Assembly (NCBI GenBank): GCA_023512835.1
Contig: CM042091.1
Location: 20,477,506 to 20,541,505 of the forward strand
Reading direction: 5' to 3'
Origin: Taxillus chinensis
Lineage: Eukaryota; Streptophyta; Magnoliopsida; Santalales; Loranthaceae
DNA: 64,000 nt
Made by a program: the position numbers and the translations under genes. Positions 12,250 through 22,430 of this stretch are shown here, in pieces (position 1 is the stretch's first letter; each line of letters starts with the position of its first letter). The notes under the pieces are model-generated. The model made no database searches, had not been told where the DNA came from, and saw only the letters and a list, made by a program, of their open reading frames with translations.

Positions 12250-12780
12250 TTGTAACAAAATAAGTGACACGTTATTGTCCTTGAGAGATGGGCTGCCAGC
12301 ATGTCAAATTTCAGAGCATTTGGAGGGCATTTGAGGTGAAAAAGGCTTGCCCGCCAAAAGAATCTTTTCACGTGCACATGTAGGCTTGATATATTTTTCA
12401 TTCGTGACCTACTGGTGACATTTGGACGAAAAAGGACCTGCCCGTGAAAAGCCTTTTCACGTGCACAAGGCTATAAAGGTAATTTAAAGCTGAAATTTTT
12501 CAGGGAGACAGCTGACATCCTCCAGAAGCTTGCGCAACCTGCCCGTGAAAAGCCTTTTCACGTGCACATGGATAGAGATGTCATTTCACTTTCAAATTTT
12601 GGTGGACAACAGCTGGCGATGTCTAGAGTCTTCTAAACCTTGCCCGTGAAAAATGTGTTTTCACGTGCAACCAAAATGGAAGCCAATCAAGCTGGAATTT
12701 GGGTGGAAGATAGCTGGCAACATCTAGAGCCTTCTTTGCTCTGACCGTGAAAATAATGGAGCACTTTAAGAGGGTCATTT
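12250..12780 (+). repeat. About 100-bp tandem repeats carrying a hairpin/G-box motif, upstream of the extra ORF
   Basis: Five degenerate units have motifs near 12351, 12441, 12541, 12642 and 12742, a spacing of about 90-101 bp. The best copies read cccgtgaaaagccttttcac followed by gtgcac. That is an 8-bp inverted repeat with a 3-nt loop, overlapping a CACGTG G-box. Between motifs, phrases such as agctggc..catctagagccttct recur. The array ends just before the TATA box at 12808. Related motifs occur twice, 100 bp apart, in the element's LTR. Confidence 0.75.
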
Positions 12781-12807
12781 TCATCTTTTACCCTTGTGGC
12801 GAAAAAC

Positions 12808-12817
12808 TATAAATAGG
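12808..12817 (+). promoter_or_regulatory. Internal TATA box for the extra ORF
   Basis: The sequence ctataaatag is followed by ggaggggctccaagctta and a CT-rich stretch, and the ATG is 84 bp downstream. The box and its downstream context resemble the TATA region of the element's right LTR (minus strand, 14930-14939), which continues ggggcttgggagctcaaaac. Promoter function is inferred. Confidence 0.65.
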
Positions 12818-12900
12818 GAGGGGCTCCAAGCTTAAAACTCACATCTCATACTCTCCTCTTCCTTCTTGTTGAGAGCAAATTCCTTTCTAAGTTAGACGTC

Positions 12901-14013
12901 ATGGTGCGCACAAGGAGAGCCCGCCAAGGAGAAGGCAGCCCTGAAGCCTCTGCCACCTCTATGCCTTCGGCACTGAGAGAAGCCGACACGATCTTCATGG
13001 GGAATGTGCTTGATTGGGAGATCCTGGAGTCCTCCATGCTTGACTGGACTGAAGAAGTTATGACCAAGCTGCAAGCTTTGGGGCTGCGAAGGTTAGTATG
13101 CGCTCGTAGTGATCTATATTATCCTGCCATGTTAGACTTTTACAATTCAGTCTATGTCAATGAGGAAGATGATGAGATAATTGGGGAAGTTCAAGGTGTC
13201 TTAATTTCTATTTCCCTTGTTATGTTGAGAGACTGCTTTGATTTGCCAAATCCCATGCATGCAATACTTGATTTGAACTTAGGAGATTATGGTAGAGCTT
13301 TACAGTATAATAAGGAATTTGGGAGATGTCGGCAATTTACTAAAAACGGATTTCATAGGAAATACCGTTGCCTTGCCAATTTGGTAGGGAGGTCCTTACT
13401 GTTACAGACTAGTGGCGTAGACTCAGTCCCTAAGTCCCATTTGGAGTTTATGTTTTGCATAGATCGTCAGTTACACATTGATTGGGCTGCTAAAATTTTT
13501 AAATTGTGGAAACGGGACATTCATAAATGTTTATATGGTCGACTACTTAGCATGCTTCTGCAATATCAATATGGTCATCTTAGTGCTCAAGTAGTCCCCA
13601 CTATTTTCCCGGATAACCTGCGGTTACGAGTTCTCCATCCAGAGGGTGCCTTAGGAGTTAGCTACAAGGGCAAATGGGGAGATAGTATCCACGTCGCTCC
13701 ACACCCTTCACGTCACAGCGTGCATATGGAGCGACCCACTAAACAGTTTAGGGACACCTCTACTCCCATGAATGCCCGCCGACAGCACATCTTCCAGTTG
13801 ACTACCGTGTACATGCAGTTCAACGTTCACAAGGAGGAAGTCTACAACTTCTTCCAAGGCGCCAGTGACCAAGTTATCAGTGAAGCTGACGTTCTTAACT
13901 GGGCCTTCACAAATGGCCACATCACAAGACTTCAGCTGGAGGAGTTGCTCGAGTGCATCGCTCATGACCAACGGCGCCAAAAACTTGACCTAATGATTTT
14001 ATATGTGGTATAG
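12901..14013 (+). CDS. N-terminal half of the extra ORF (plant transposon-like protein), truncated into PBS/LTR
   Basis: An open frame of 370 codons starts at an ATG 84 bp after a TATA box. Residues 1-358 (12901-13974) are genuine ORF. The last dozen codons read through the primer binding site into the LTR, so the protein is cut before the coiled coil and ULP1 protease found in the inverted partner copy (7749-9675). The basic N-terminus MVRTRRARQG is followed by a conserved globular region (residues about 60-260, including FYNSVYVNEEDDE and LHIDWAAKIFKLW). It resembles the family often annotated as putative plant transposon protein, which commonly accompanies ULP1 domains. Family assignment is from memory and moderate. 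It may be expressible but is incomplete. Confidence 0.65.
   Translation: MVRTRRARQGEGSPEASATSMPSALREADTIFMGNVLDWEILESSMLDWTEEVMTKLQALGLRRLVCARSDLYYPAMLDFYNSVYVNEEDDEIIGEVQGVLISISLVMLRDCFDLPNPMHAILDLNLGDYGRALQYNKEFGRCRQFTKNGFHRKYRCLANLVGRSLLLQTSGVDSVPKSHLEFMFCIDRQLHIDWAAKIFKLWKRDIHKCLYGRLLSMLLQYQYGHLSAQVVPTIFPDNLRLRVLHPEGALGVSYKGKWGDSIHVAPHPSRHSVHMERPTKQFRDTSTPMNARRQHIFQLTTVYMQFNVHKEEVYNFFQGASDQVISEADVLNWAFTNGHITRLQLEELLECIAHDQRRQKLDLMILYVV
13968..13978 (-). other. Element A primer binding site, truncated
   Basis: On the minus strand tggcgccgttg lies 7 nt inside the LTR end. This matches the first 11 nt of the tRNA-complementary site usual in Athila-like elements. The site then breaks off straight into antisense ORF sequence (gtcatgagcg). 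The four bases gttg are shared by both partners, giving a microhomology junction. Confidence 0.7.
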
Positions 14014-15538
14014 GTATGCAACAAGTGCACTGGCCAAGTAATAAGTGGAGTATTAAAACCCCAATTATCGATCCCACAGGGAAGGAACTATTGCTGAAAA
14101 CTAGATAATCACTAAACTAACCGATTTGGTCCATGTCTGGAAAAATGATTTACGTTGTCCAAATAGTTTGAATTCTGAATAGCTAAAGCAAAAGTTAATA
14201 AATCAGATTGTTGGCAAGCAATTGGTATAAAGATTTCGGTGATTAAGGATCTAGGGTCGCAATGGTTACCACCCAAATGATTGTAATAATCTGGATTATG
14301 GCACTTGTTCTTTATTTAAGCTCTAATTTATGTTCATGTTGATTATCTCCTACCTATCTTACATTTGGTCCATGCTAAGATAGATTTAAGACTTTTATCT
14401 CATTTGGTCCATGTGAATAAAAGTGATCAAGGTAGATAAACAATCTAATAGTTGTAGGCTTGGTCCATCATATGACATTAAATCTAATTCACTAGTGTTC
14501 CACCCTAGACAAGGGCTAAGATTACCTAATCATGCATAAATCAGGCATTTGCTTTCATCCAAGTGAATTAAACAAGAACTAAATTTCATTTTATTGAACA
14601 ACCATAAACCAAACTGATTACAACATATTGGGGGCTACATTGCTCCTCTAGACTAACAAAACTACTCCATAATCATAATGAAAGCAATAGAAATTACAAG
14701 AAAGAACATGATTACAGTACCAGGACAATAAAGGAAGAACCCAAGATGAACCAGGACTCCGGCCTCCAAAGACTCCGGCGTCTGCTGCCCAAAATCACTC
14801 CTCTCCAACTCCAGTGTCGCCAAGGACAATCCGATCTTTTAAGTAATGGCTATAGCTCTTCTTCAGAACTCAGATCAGATTGTCTAACTCCAGATGATTT
14901 ACAATGGCAGTTTTGAGCTCCCAAGCCCCCTATTTATAGGATTTAGTGGGCCAAATTAGGGTTACAAAAGGTATGCCCTAATTATAAATGTGGTCGCAGC
15001 CAAAACGATGTCGTTTTGGTTAGTGACACTATTCGACGTTCTAGGCTCAATAAAACTCAAACTACACCAAATTTGACCCCAGTTCTTTAGATGAAAATGA
15101 TTAAAACAATAAAACACATCATTTGGAGCTCAAAACTGCCTGCAAGCAAGAATGCACGTGAGAAGGTCCTTTTCGCGTGTAGCTCCAAATCAGCCCAAAT
15201 TTGCTCCAAAGCTTCAGTAGAACTTGTAGAAAGCATCCATGCATCAAACTACTTGCACGTAAGAAACACCTTTTCGCGTGCACCTTCATTTTGCTCTTAT
15301 TTTGCTTCCATCTTCTTCCTATAGCTTCCTCTTGAGTGTATGGAGTGATCTAGCCAAGGTGTGGGAAAAAGTTGCTCCAAAACCTGCCAAAACCACTCAA
15401 AAAGTACAACTATACACCAAACAAAGTCTTCTTAGGGGTTAGAGCAAATATAAGCAAAATACCATGCAAATAGGCTCAAAACATACTCTAAAACACCCTA
15501 AATATGGTATAGGATAACGGCATAAATGCGTGTTATCA
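13986..15538 (-). mobile_element. Element A right LTR (5' LTR in element orientation)
   Basis: This 1553-bp LTR starts tgacctaatg and ends gtgttatca, followed by TSD agcat. It retains the TATA region lost from the left LTR. Two G-box hairpin motifs lie at about 15151-15180 and 15253-15283, roughly 210-350 bp upstream of the TATA in minus-strand sense. Visible LTR-LTR differences are few (a few percent). Confidence 0.85.
14930..14939 (-). promoter_or_regulatory. TATA box of element A right LTR
   Basis: On the minus strand ctataaatag is followed by ggggcttgggagctc. It sits in a segment (about 14888-14942) that is deleted from the left LTR. It is probably the U3/R promoter of the element. Confidence 0.6.
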
Positions 15539-16439
15539 AGCATATGTGCTGATGGTAGGCCTGTGTGGCGCTGTGGCCGGGCATATTGCGCTGTGGCCAT
15601 GGCAGGCATATACGCTGATGGCAGGCCTGTGTGGTATTGTGTCTGAGTATATAGCGCTGTGATAGGGCTGAGTGCCCTGAGCTGGGATCCTGTTGAGGAT
15701 CGTGGACAAGTTGTCCTGTATGGGCAGGCTAGGTCCTGATGTTTGTTTGCAGGCTGAGTCCTGATAATTGTGCACACTACACAGTGCACGAGTACACAGA
15801 GCATGTAGTATAGACTTGTATGTTTGCATGATGTGGAGTGTTGGGGTCACCTACTGAGCTTCTCGCTCACCCCTACTTGTTGTTTACCTTTTTCAGGTGT
15901 GACCCGAGACCAATGGAAGACTTTCTTCCAGGAGGACACCCACTACTCTGATGTATGATGTAGGACCCCATTTTGTCCGGGTTAGACATACTAACCCCAT
16001 TTGATATACCTTTCTGCCCATGCCATATGCCTTGTTGAACAGGTCCACAATGATCTCATACTTCCAAGGAATGGTCTACCCCAATCTGCACGAGATGGAT
16101 ACAATTGACACGGATGGGGGAGTTCAAAATTAATGACTTCTGCTACAAGTCCTTGAAGCGCCCCAAGACCAACACCAGGTGATGGAGGATGAAAATTGGA
16201 GACCAACGCACTTGACCGAGCTCAAATCGGACTTAAAACGAAGAAGTTATGACCAAAACAACTTTCGTTGGAAAAAGTCAAACTTGCCAAAAGACGGTCA
16301 ATGCCCCTGGTCAAACTGCCCGCAAAAGTGATCATGCGAAACTTTTCAAAATGTCTATGTAGGCGAATACGGGTCTTCCCAAACAGTCCCTAAAAGGTCA
16401 TCCATTTTTGCATTATGGGTAAGGGTAAAAAGGTAATTA

Positions 16440-16830
16440 AAAGTTCGGGGTTGACCGTTGACCGTTGAACGTTGACCTGCCGACACTTCGACCCATTGAC
16501 CTTCGGAGCCTTGAGGCCCCGAAGCCCCGAAGCCGAAGCCTCGAAGCCTCGAAGCCCCGAAGCCAAAGCCTCGAAGCCTCAAAGCCTCGAAGCCTTGAAG
16601 CCTCAAAGCCCCGAAGCCTCGAAGCTCGGAGCCTCGAAGCCCCGCTGTCGACACTCCGACCATTTGGCCCTTTGACCGTTGTGCTTCGAAGCCTCGCTGC
16701 CGACACTTCGACTCGCGACTTACGACGCATTTGACCCGCGGCACCCATACGTCTTCCACCATTGACCGAAGCTTCGACCCTGCCGACGCTCCGACCTGCC
16801 GACACTTCGAACCTCTGACCCGTTTTCTGC
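16440..16830 (+). repeat. gcctcgaag/gccccgaag short tandem repeats within LTR C
   Basis: The 9-bp unit cctcgaagc alternates with ccccgaagc and related variants (best at 16510-16645). It is flanked by longer gaccgttgacc and ctgccgacacttcgacc repeats. The homologous arrays in element D LTRs appear as ggcttcgag on the plus strand. Confidence 0.85.
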
Positions 16831-18002
16831 CTTCGCTGATTTTTCTCGCTGACTTCCTCGCTGGCTTATTTTTCTCACTGGCTTCACGAGACCCGTCTTC
16901 TGCGCTGGCCATCAGACAAGGAATCATTTCTCAACAACCCTGTCACTCACATGTGCTTCTAAAATACAAATTCAAAGGCAATCACGAGCTCCTCTTTTTC
17001 CGCATAAGTTGTCCACCTGACCAAGTACTGATCTGCAAATAATAATGCACCCGACAAAACATTTATTGCAGCAATTAATGAGTCCAGCCAAAAATTTTCT
17101 GCAGCCCTTTAAGATGCAGTCTTCAGTTCCTGCGCAAACAGGGGGAGAGAGCCATCATCGTGGAGAGAAAACACAGAGACACAGAGAGACCCCTTATCGT
17201 TGAGAAGCTGCTACCAGTGTTACGTCCAAGCTTCGTCCCTGCAAAACAAAAAAAAAATAGAGAGAGCCCAAAAAAAGGAGAGATCGTTTTTTTGAAAACC
17301 CTGCTACCATTCACGTCCTTCCTTCATCCCAGTGCAAACAGAGAGAGAAAAGGAAAAAACAGAGAGTTGAAAAAAAGAGAGAAACTCAAAAACCAGAAAA
17401 AAGAGATCACTCTTCCACGCCTCCCTGATTGCCATCCTCTCAGATTAAACGCCCAGTTTTCTGCAATCAACATCACTCCTTCATCCTCTTTCCCTCCTGT
17501 CTCACTCCAGCTCCTTTTTTTTCTCAGCAAGAAAAAACACAAAAACAGCCCCAACTTCAGCCCTTTTTTTTGCGTGTTCAGCAAGCAAAAAACATAACAG
17601 ACACCAATCCTGTTCCAATCCCCTATTTCTCACGCCTACCCTCCTTATTTCCAGTCATCAAAAATCTCAAACCCAGAAAATACACCACTCCACTCTTCAA
17701 ATACCAAGAAATCCCCCTCATAAACCTCGCTGTCAGATTTTGTTGGTTCTAAGCAAGTGATTATTAGCGCCGATAGGAGTTCGAATAGAAGATTGGTGTT
17801 GCAAGCTTCAAAGTCAGTTCAGCCCTTATCTTTTCATTACTTTTTCAGCTTATTTGTATTAATGTTTGATGTAATTCTTAATAGTTCCTTGTATTTCTTT
17901 TCCTTTTACTTGTTACATTGTATTTTGTTTTCTTTCTTGTATTTCCCTTTACTTTGTATGTTGTAATAGGTTGTGATAGGTAAAGTATAGCAAGCAAAAA
18001 AT

Positions 18003-18188
18003 CAAAAAAACAAAAAAAAAAAAAAAAAGAGGGAGCAAAGGGAGGCATGAAGAAAAAGAAAAGAAAGAAAAAGTGGGTCGTTTTGATTTATGGATGTCAC
18101 AATCACACACACCACCTTATATGTTATTGTGTTAATTTCATAGTTTTATCCTTGCAAAAAAAAAAACAAACAAACAAACAAAAACAAA

Positions 18189-18220
<32 letters not shown>

Positions 18221-18370
18221 CGTTTTCAAAACCACAAAAAAAAATGTATTTCAAGTCAAAAAAAAGGAAAAAGAAAGAGAAAAGCATCTTACAAAAAAAA
18301 AAAAAAACAAAACAAAACAACAACATTTTTTAGGACTTCAAATTCCAAAAGTAAAACAAAAAAAAAAGCC
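18003..18370 (+). repeat. A-rich caaaaa/aaaac low-complexity tract in LTR C
   Basis: Long A runs are interspersed with C and G. The tract corresponds to the T-rich blocks at 46020-46320 and 61630-61910 of the element D LTRs. Lysine-rich open frames here are artefacts. Confidence 0.8.
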
Positions 18371-19093
18371 AAAACCAACCCCTAGGATCTCATTCTCCAC
18401 TTCACACGAAAACCCAAATCTTTTAGGATTCCCTTTAGAAATTTAGGGTAAATCAATTTTAACCATAACTTTGACAAATAACTTAGTCAAATAAAAATCA
18501 TAGACTTTTAGAAAATTTAACCCAGTCATAGCAGTACAAATAAAAGAAAAACCTCCTCCTCCTCAAATTAGATACCAAAAGGGCGCTGTAGGGGTGCTAA
18601 TCCTTCCCTACACGTAACCAACTCCCAAACCCATCTCTGATAACGCAGACCACACACTTGAAACTACTCAAAGTAGAGGGTATCCAACTGTACCCCAAAA
18701 ACAGTTAGTGGCGACTCTAAAATTTCTCACCGTTGGTTTAGTTTGAAGCTCACCCCAAAAGGGCCCGGACGAAAACCAGTGATAACATATGATACAATAT
18801 TATATTCTATATTATTTTGTGTGATATTCCGGATATGGGTCCGTGGACAGTTGGATTTGCATACTGTTTGTGATGTGATGTTTGTATGACTGTTTGACTC
18901 ATTGTATGCATGATGATATATGGGAAAGTACAGGATTACCCTTGATGTATGACTGTATAGGGTTGCATGATTGAGGCAGCACCTGCGGTGTAGTCTCTAT
19001 TGGTGATAGTTACCAACCCCTTGACCTTTCAGGTGCGGGCAAAGGGAAGTCATGTTCCTGGTTCCGGGTTCCCTGGAATTTGAGGGCATGACA

Positions 19094-20519
19094 TACCATT
19101 TGGCTTAAGTCTAATGGGTCACTATATGTTAAGTGAGTCTTTGAGTCTTCGACCCTCGCTGCGACTCTTCAAGTGACTCTAATCCAAAGCATACATAACT
19201 CGTGCCTGTTGTCTTAGCTATGAGTCTTCGACTCTATTTCTTCGAGTCGCTCAGTTTGTGTTGGTGGGCTAAGTTGTTCTTCGACCTTTCTGTTGCTTTG
19301 GTCTGCGAACGTATGTTGGGTCTTCGACCCTACGAGTCTTCGACTCTCAATGTCTACTACTTAGCCTGTCGTCGCTAGGTTCTTGTAAACTGAGTCTCTG
19401 TTTCTTCGAGTCTGCGACTCTATGGCTCCAACTCTTCAGTTACATCTCTGCCTAAACAATGTACAGGTCTTGGTATTATTAATGGGCTAACAATTCCTAA
19501 CTGTCTACGACTCTTCGAGTCTCAATTACAATTTCTTTTGTCAGTCTTAGCAGTGAAACTTAGACTCTTCGACCTTCGACCTTCGATTCTACGAGTCTCC
19601 ATACGTTTAGTAGTTGACAGATTCTGCTTGTGACTACAACTCTTCAAACTTACGAGTTTACGAGTTTATATATCAATCTATGTTTTGTCAATTTTTGTTA
19701 GGGCATGTTTGGAGACTATTCAGATTCGCATTCTATGGGTCTTCGAGTCAGTTGACGTTCTGTCACTTTCAGTCTACGACTTCGACTCTTCAAGTCTTCA
19801 GGTCGTTAGCTATTATGCTCAGAGACAGTTTTCTTTTCTTTGAACTTCGACTCTACAACCCTAATACCTTCAGATGTTCGAGTCGCCAGACTTAGACTAT
19901 TATTGGCAACTTCACCAAATCCTATGATTCCCAACAATAAGTACACTAGAAAATTAAACTTAAATTCAGTAATACATATATTAACAAGCAATACATGCAT
20001 AAATTTATAGTGCTTTTAAGACTCTTTCCTCCATTCCACTATCCTTTATAACCAAAGTTATACATTTCGTTCATTCTGACCAAAACAAATGAAATATTTC
20101 GTACAACTATGTTAGTATATATTTTGGCCCATTTTTGGCTATTTTGAGACGTTTTTTTGATTGATACTTAAATTTTAGCCGAAAACACTTTCTTCTCCTT
20201 ATCCTGATGTTTAGAAAAATGAGACAGACAGAGAAGGGGGGGCATTAGAGATGGTTAATTTTATGATGCTTGTGACAAAGGGAACCTCTGACAAAGGGGA
20301 TGTACAATCTGAAGTCTAGTAGTACTGTGTTATCCAGTGTTGAACCCACATTGAAGGAGACCTCTGATCTTGGTGTCATTTGTATCGATTCTTGGTGTCA
20401 TTACAGATCGCATATGAATGGAACGACCTCCGATTTGAAGTCTTGTGGCACTACATCGTCCAATTCTCGGTGTCATACCAATCATCTGTTATCTGAGGGT
20501 TGACCTTTAATCTAAAAAG
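19094..20519. repeat. cttcgactc/gagtcttcgac repeat-rich region and unidentified flank
   Basis: From 19140 to about 19900, cttcgac, gagtcttcgac and tacgagtct motifs recur irregularly, some as local palindromes. The style matches 3240-3550. From 19900 to 20519 the sequence is AT-rich with no gene recognised. A loosely repeated phrase ttggtgtcat occurs at about 20370-20480. Confidence 0.45.
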
Positions 20520-21900
20520 AGAAGAAGTATTGCATATAAAGGCCAAAACTCTACAAATTGGGCAATAAAGTGATTCATCCAAGGAAGAGGAAGAATATGT
20601 GAGTATAATGATTTTGAGATAAATGCACATCAAGTTGCACTCCTTATAAAAACCTTCAAGAAAATCCTTTAAAAAGGAGGGGAAAATAAATTCATAAAAT
20701 CATTATAATCATCATCAAGGAAGTTAAAGAAAGATCTCTTATGTTATAACTATGGAAAACCTAGACACTTTACCACAGACGATTTTAAATCAAGGAAGGA
20801 TAAGGAGGATGACAAGATAGCTATGTAAAGAAGAAGAAATCAACCTTCATTAAAAATAAAGGGAAGAAAGCAACTATGGTGGCAACTGAGTACCACAACA
20901 ACACTGAGAACATAGAAGAGTCATTTGTAGATGAACTCAAAAGAAAGTCAATTGATGCTTAATGACATTAACTTTTGTATCAACTCATTGTAAACTTAAA
21001 ATAAACTATCTAGCATAATAACCGAGAAAGATAGATTTTTAAGACTATACTCAAAAAACGATGAGGAAATCATAGGAGTGAAGATATTGTACATCATTAT
21101 ATTGAATGTCGGATTTACCTAAAGTGTGTAAAAAAGACGTAAACAAGAGTGGTACAAGTACAGTAAACACTGGTACAATTAATAAAACTAGTACACCAAT
21201 AATGAAAGTCCTAGAAATCTTAAGAGAAATGTTAATAAAAACAATACTAAATCACCCAAAAAGGAATCAATTAAGGCATAAGAAACATAAGCAAATATGG
21301 TTACCAAAGTCAAGTAATGAACCAAAAAATATTAAAATTGCTCATATAACTTTCAATGCTTTTCTTAACCGCCCTAAACATATATGGGCTCCAAAATTGT
21401 AGAATATTGTTTTTCAGAAGCATCTATGGAATTTCTTGAATGATCACTTAAATAACAAGATCAATTGAAGCTAGTAGTACCTTGATATTGGATGCTCATA
21501 GCAGATGACAAATGATGCAACCTTATTGGTAGTCTTTGAGGAAACAAAAGGACCATTTGTTTTGTTTGAAGGCAACAAAAAAGGTAAAACTGTAGGGTTT
21601 GCACTCTAACCAATGACTATGTTTCTATTCAAAATGTAGTAGTAGTATAAGGTCTAAAACATAATCATTTAAGTGTTAGCCAACTCTGTAATAAAGGTTT
21701 TAATGTTATTTTTTTAGATAAAACTTGCACTATTCTGAACAAAATCAATTGTGATATTAAACTCACTGAAACTAGGGAAAAAGATATATACATTGTGATC
21801 TTAGGAAATAATTCCTATAAATCAACTTGCTTTCTAGTTAAAGCATCACAAGAGGTAAGCTAGTTGTGGCAAAATCGCTTTGCATACTTAAATTTTAAAA
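20520..21900 (+). pseudogene. Decayed copia gag, protease and GAG-pre-integrase remnant
   Basis: Plus-strand frames, heavily interrupted, keep recognisable copia landmarks. One is a zinc-knuckle relic around 20735-20790 (CYNYGKPRHFTTDDF, where the usual motif is CX2CX4HX4C). A protease-like segment at about 21475-21600 is followed by a GAG-pre-integrase-like phrase NHLSVSQLCNKGFNVIF (about 21660-21715). Integrase and RT are not seen. It is an old fossil with many stops and shifts. Confidence 0.6.
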
Positions 21901-22430
21901 TCATTTTGAAACTTGCATCTCTCTGTTAATAATCTCTGTAAATCTACAGTTAGTTCATTGTATTGATTTGAATTGTTAATGTACCAAGATTTTTCACTTT
22001 ATCCTCAGTTGTCTTTTGTACGCTTTACTTATTACAATCAAAGGATATAGTTTTATTCTCCTAACGTGAAATTTGGAGTAGATTTATTCACCCTCTCCTC
22101 CTTGTAATAGAGTATTGGGCAAAGCCTCCTCTTTTTTTTCTCTTCGCGTCACATGACCTTTTATAGGAAAACTAATTGCCTATTTTATTTCTCTCATTAT
22201 GTTAACAAGGGCCCCCTACTCCATTTATTCTTATTTCCATTTTCCTGTCCTTACGTAATGCCCAAACAAGGCTCAACCATCGATCCTTACAATATGCACT
22301 TCAACACATTCATAGCCCACATCACAATGAGAAATTGGTGGTAATAGCCATTTAAAGTCTTCAAAGTACACACTTGAGGGCACTTTCACGAACATGGTGT
22401 TATCCACTGCAAATAAATGATGGTGATAAG
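21901..22430. other. Unassigned sequence, possible copia LTR scrap
   Basis: No gene is seen. A gatttattcaccctctcct phrase near 22080-22100 resembles copia LTR ends, so part may be LTR debris from the preceding gag fossil. Confidence 0.3.

Larger units (their letters stand above)
4910..15538 (-). mobile_element. Athila-like Ty3/gypsy element A, internally rearranged
   Basis: Two direct LTRs (4910-6412 and 13986-15538) bound this element. It sits inside the chromovirus LTR with a TSD of ggcat/agcat, one mismatch. The PPT (beside the left LTR) and PBS (beside the right LTR) show the LTR orientation is minus. The ULP1-ORF segment (7749-9675) is also minus, but the pol and N-terminal ORF segment (9713-13975) is plus. 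The internal region is therefore partly inverted, and gag, protease and the N-terminal half of RT are missing. Athila affiliation is inferred from the RT and integrase motifs and the PBS. Confidence 0.75.
15959..18787 (+). mobile_element. Tat/Ogre-type solo LTR (element C)
   Basis: This 2829-bp LTR runs from tgtaggaccc to gtgataaca and is flanked by a perfect 5-bp TSD, tatga (15954-15958 and 18788-18792). It has no internal domain, so it is a solo LTR formed by LTR-LTR recombination. It is inserted in the chromovirus LTR. The same LTR family, in the opposite orientation, bounds element D (45528-48498 and 61151-64000). Open frames within it translate simple repeats and are not genes. Confidence 0.9.
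3775..19093 (+). mobile_element. Chromovirus (element B) 3' LTR, split by two nested insertions
   Basis: The LTR begins tgtaaagactcg at 3775 and ends ...gggcatgaca at 19093. Its pieces are 3775-4909, 15544-15958 and 18793-19093, together about 1.85 kb. The gaps are element A (4910-15538) and solo LTR C (15959-18787), each with target-site duplications. Homology with the second copy at 42633-44301 fixes the order of the pieces and the end. The first piece contains a TATA-like gtataaataa near 4106 and a GA-repeat tract at 4173-4196. No gene belongs to this LTR. Confidence 0.8.

Noticed and set aside
16355..16927. Long open frames over the cctcgaagc repeats (also 47618-47992 and 63239-63559)
   Set aside because: They translate simple repeats in several frames on both strands (runs such as LEASKPRS) with no domain.
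18047..18385. Lysine-rich open frame
   Set aside because: It is an artefact of the A-rich tract within a solo LTR.
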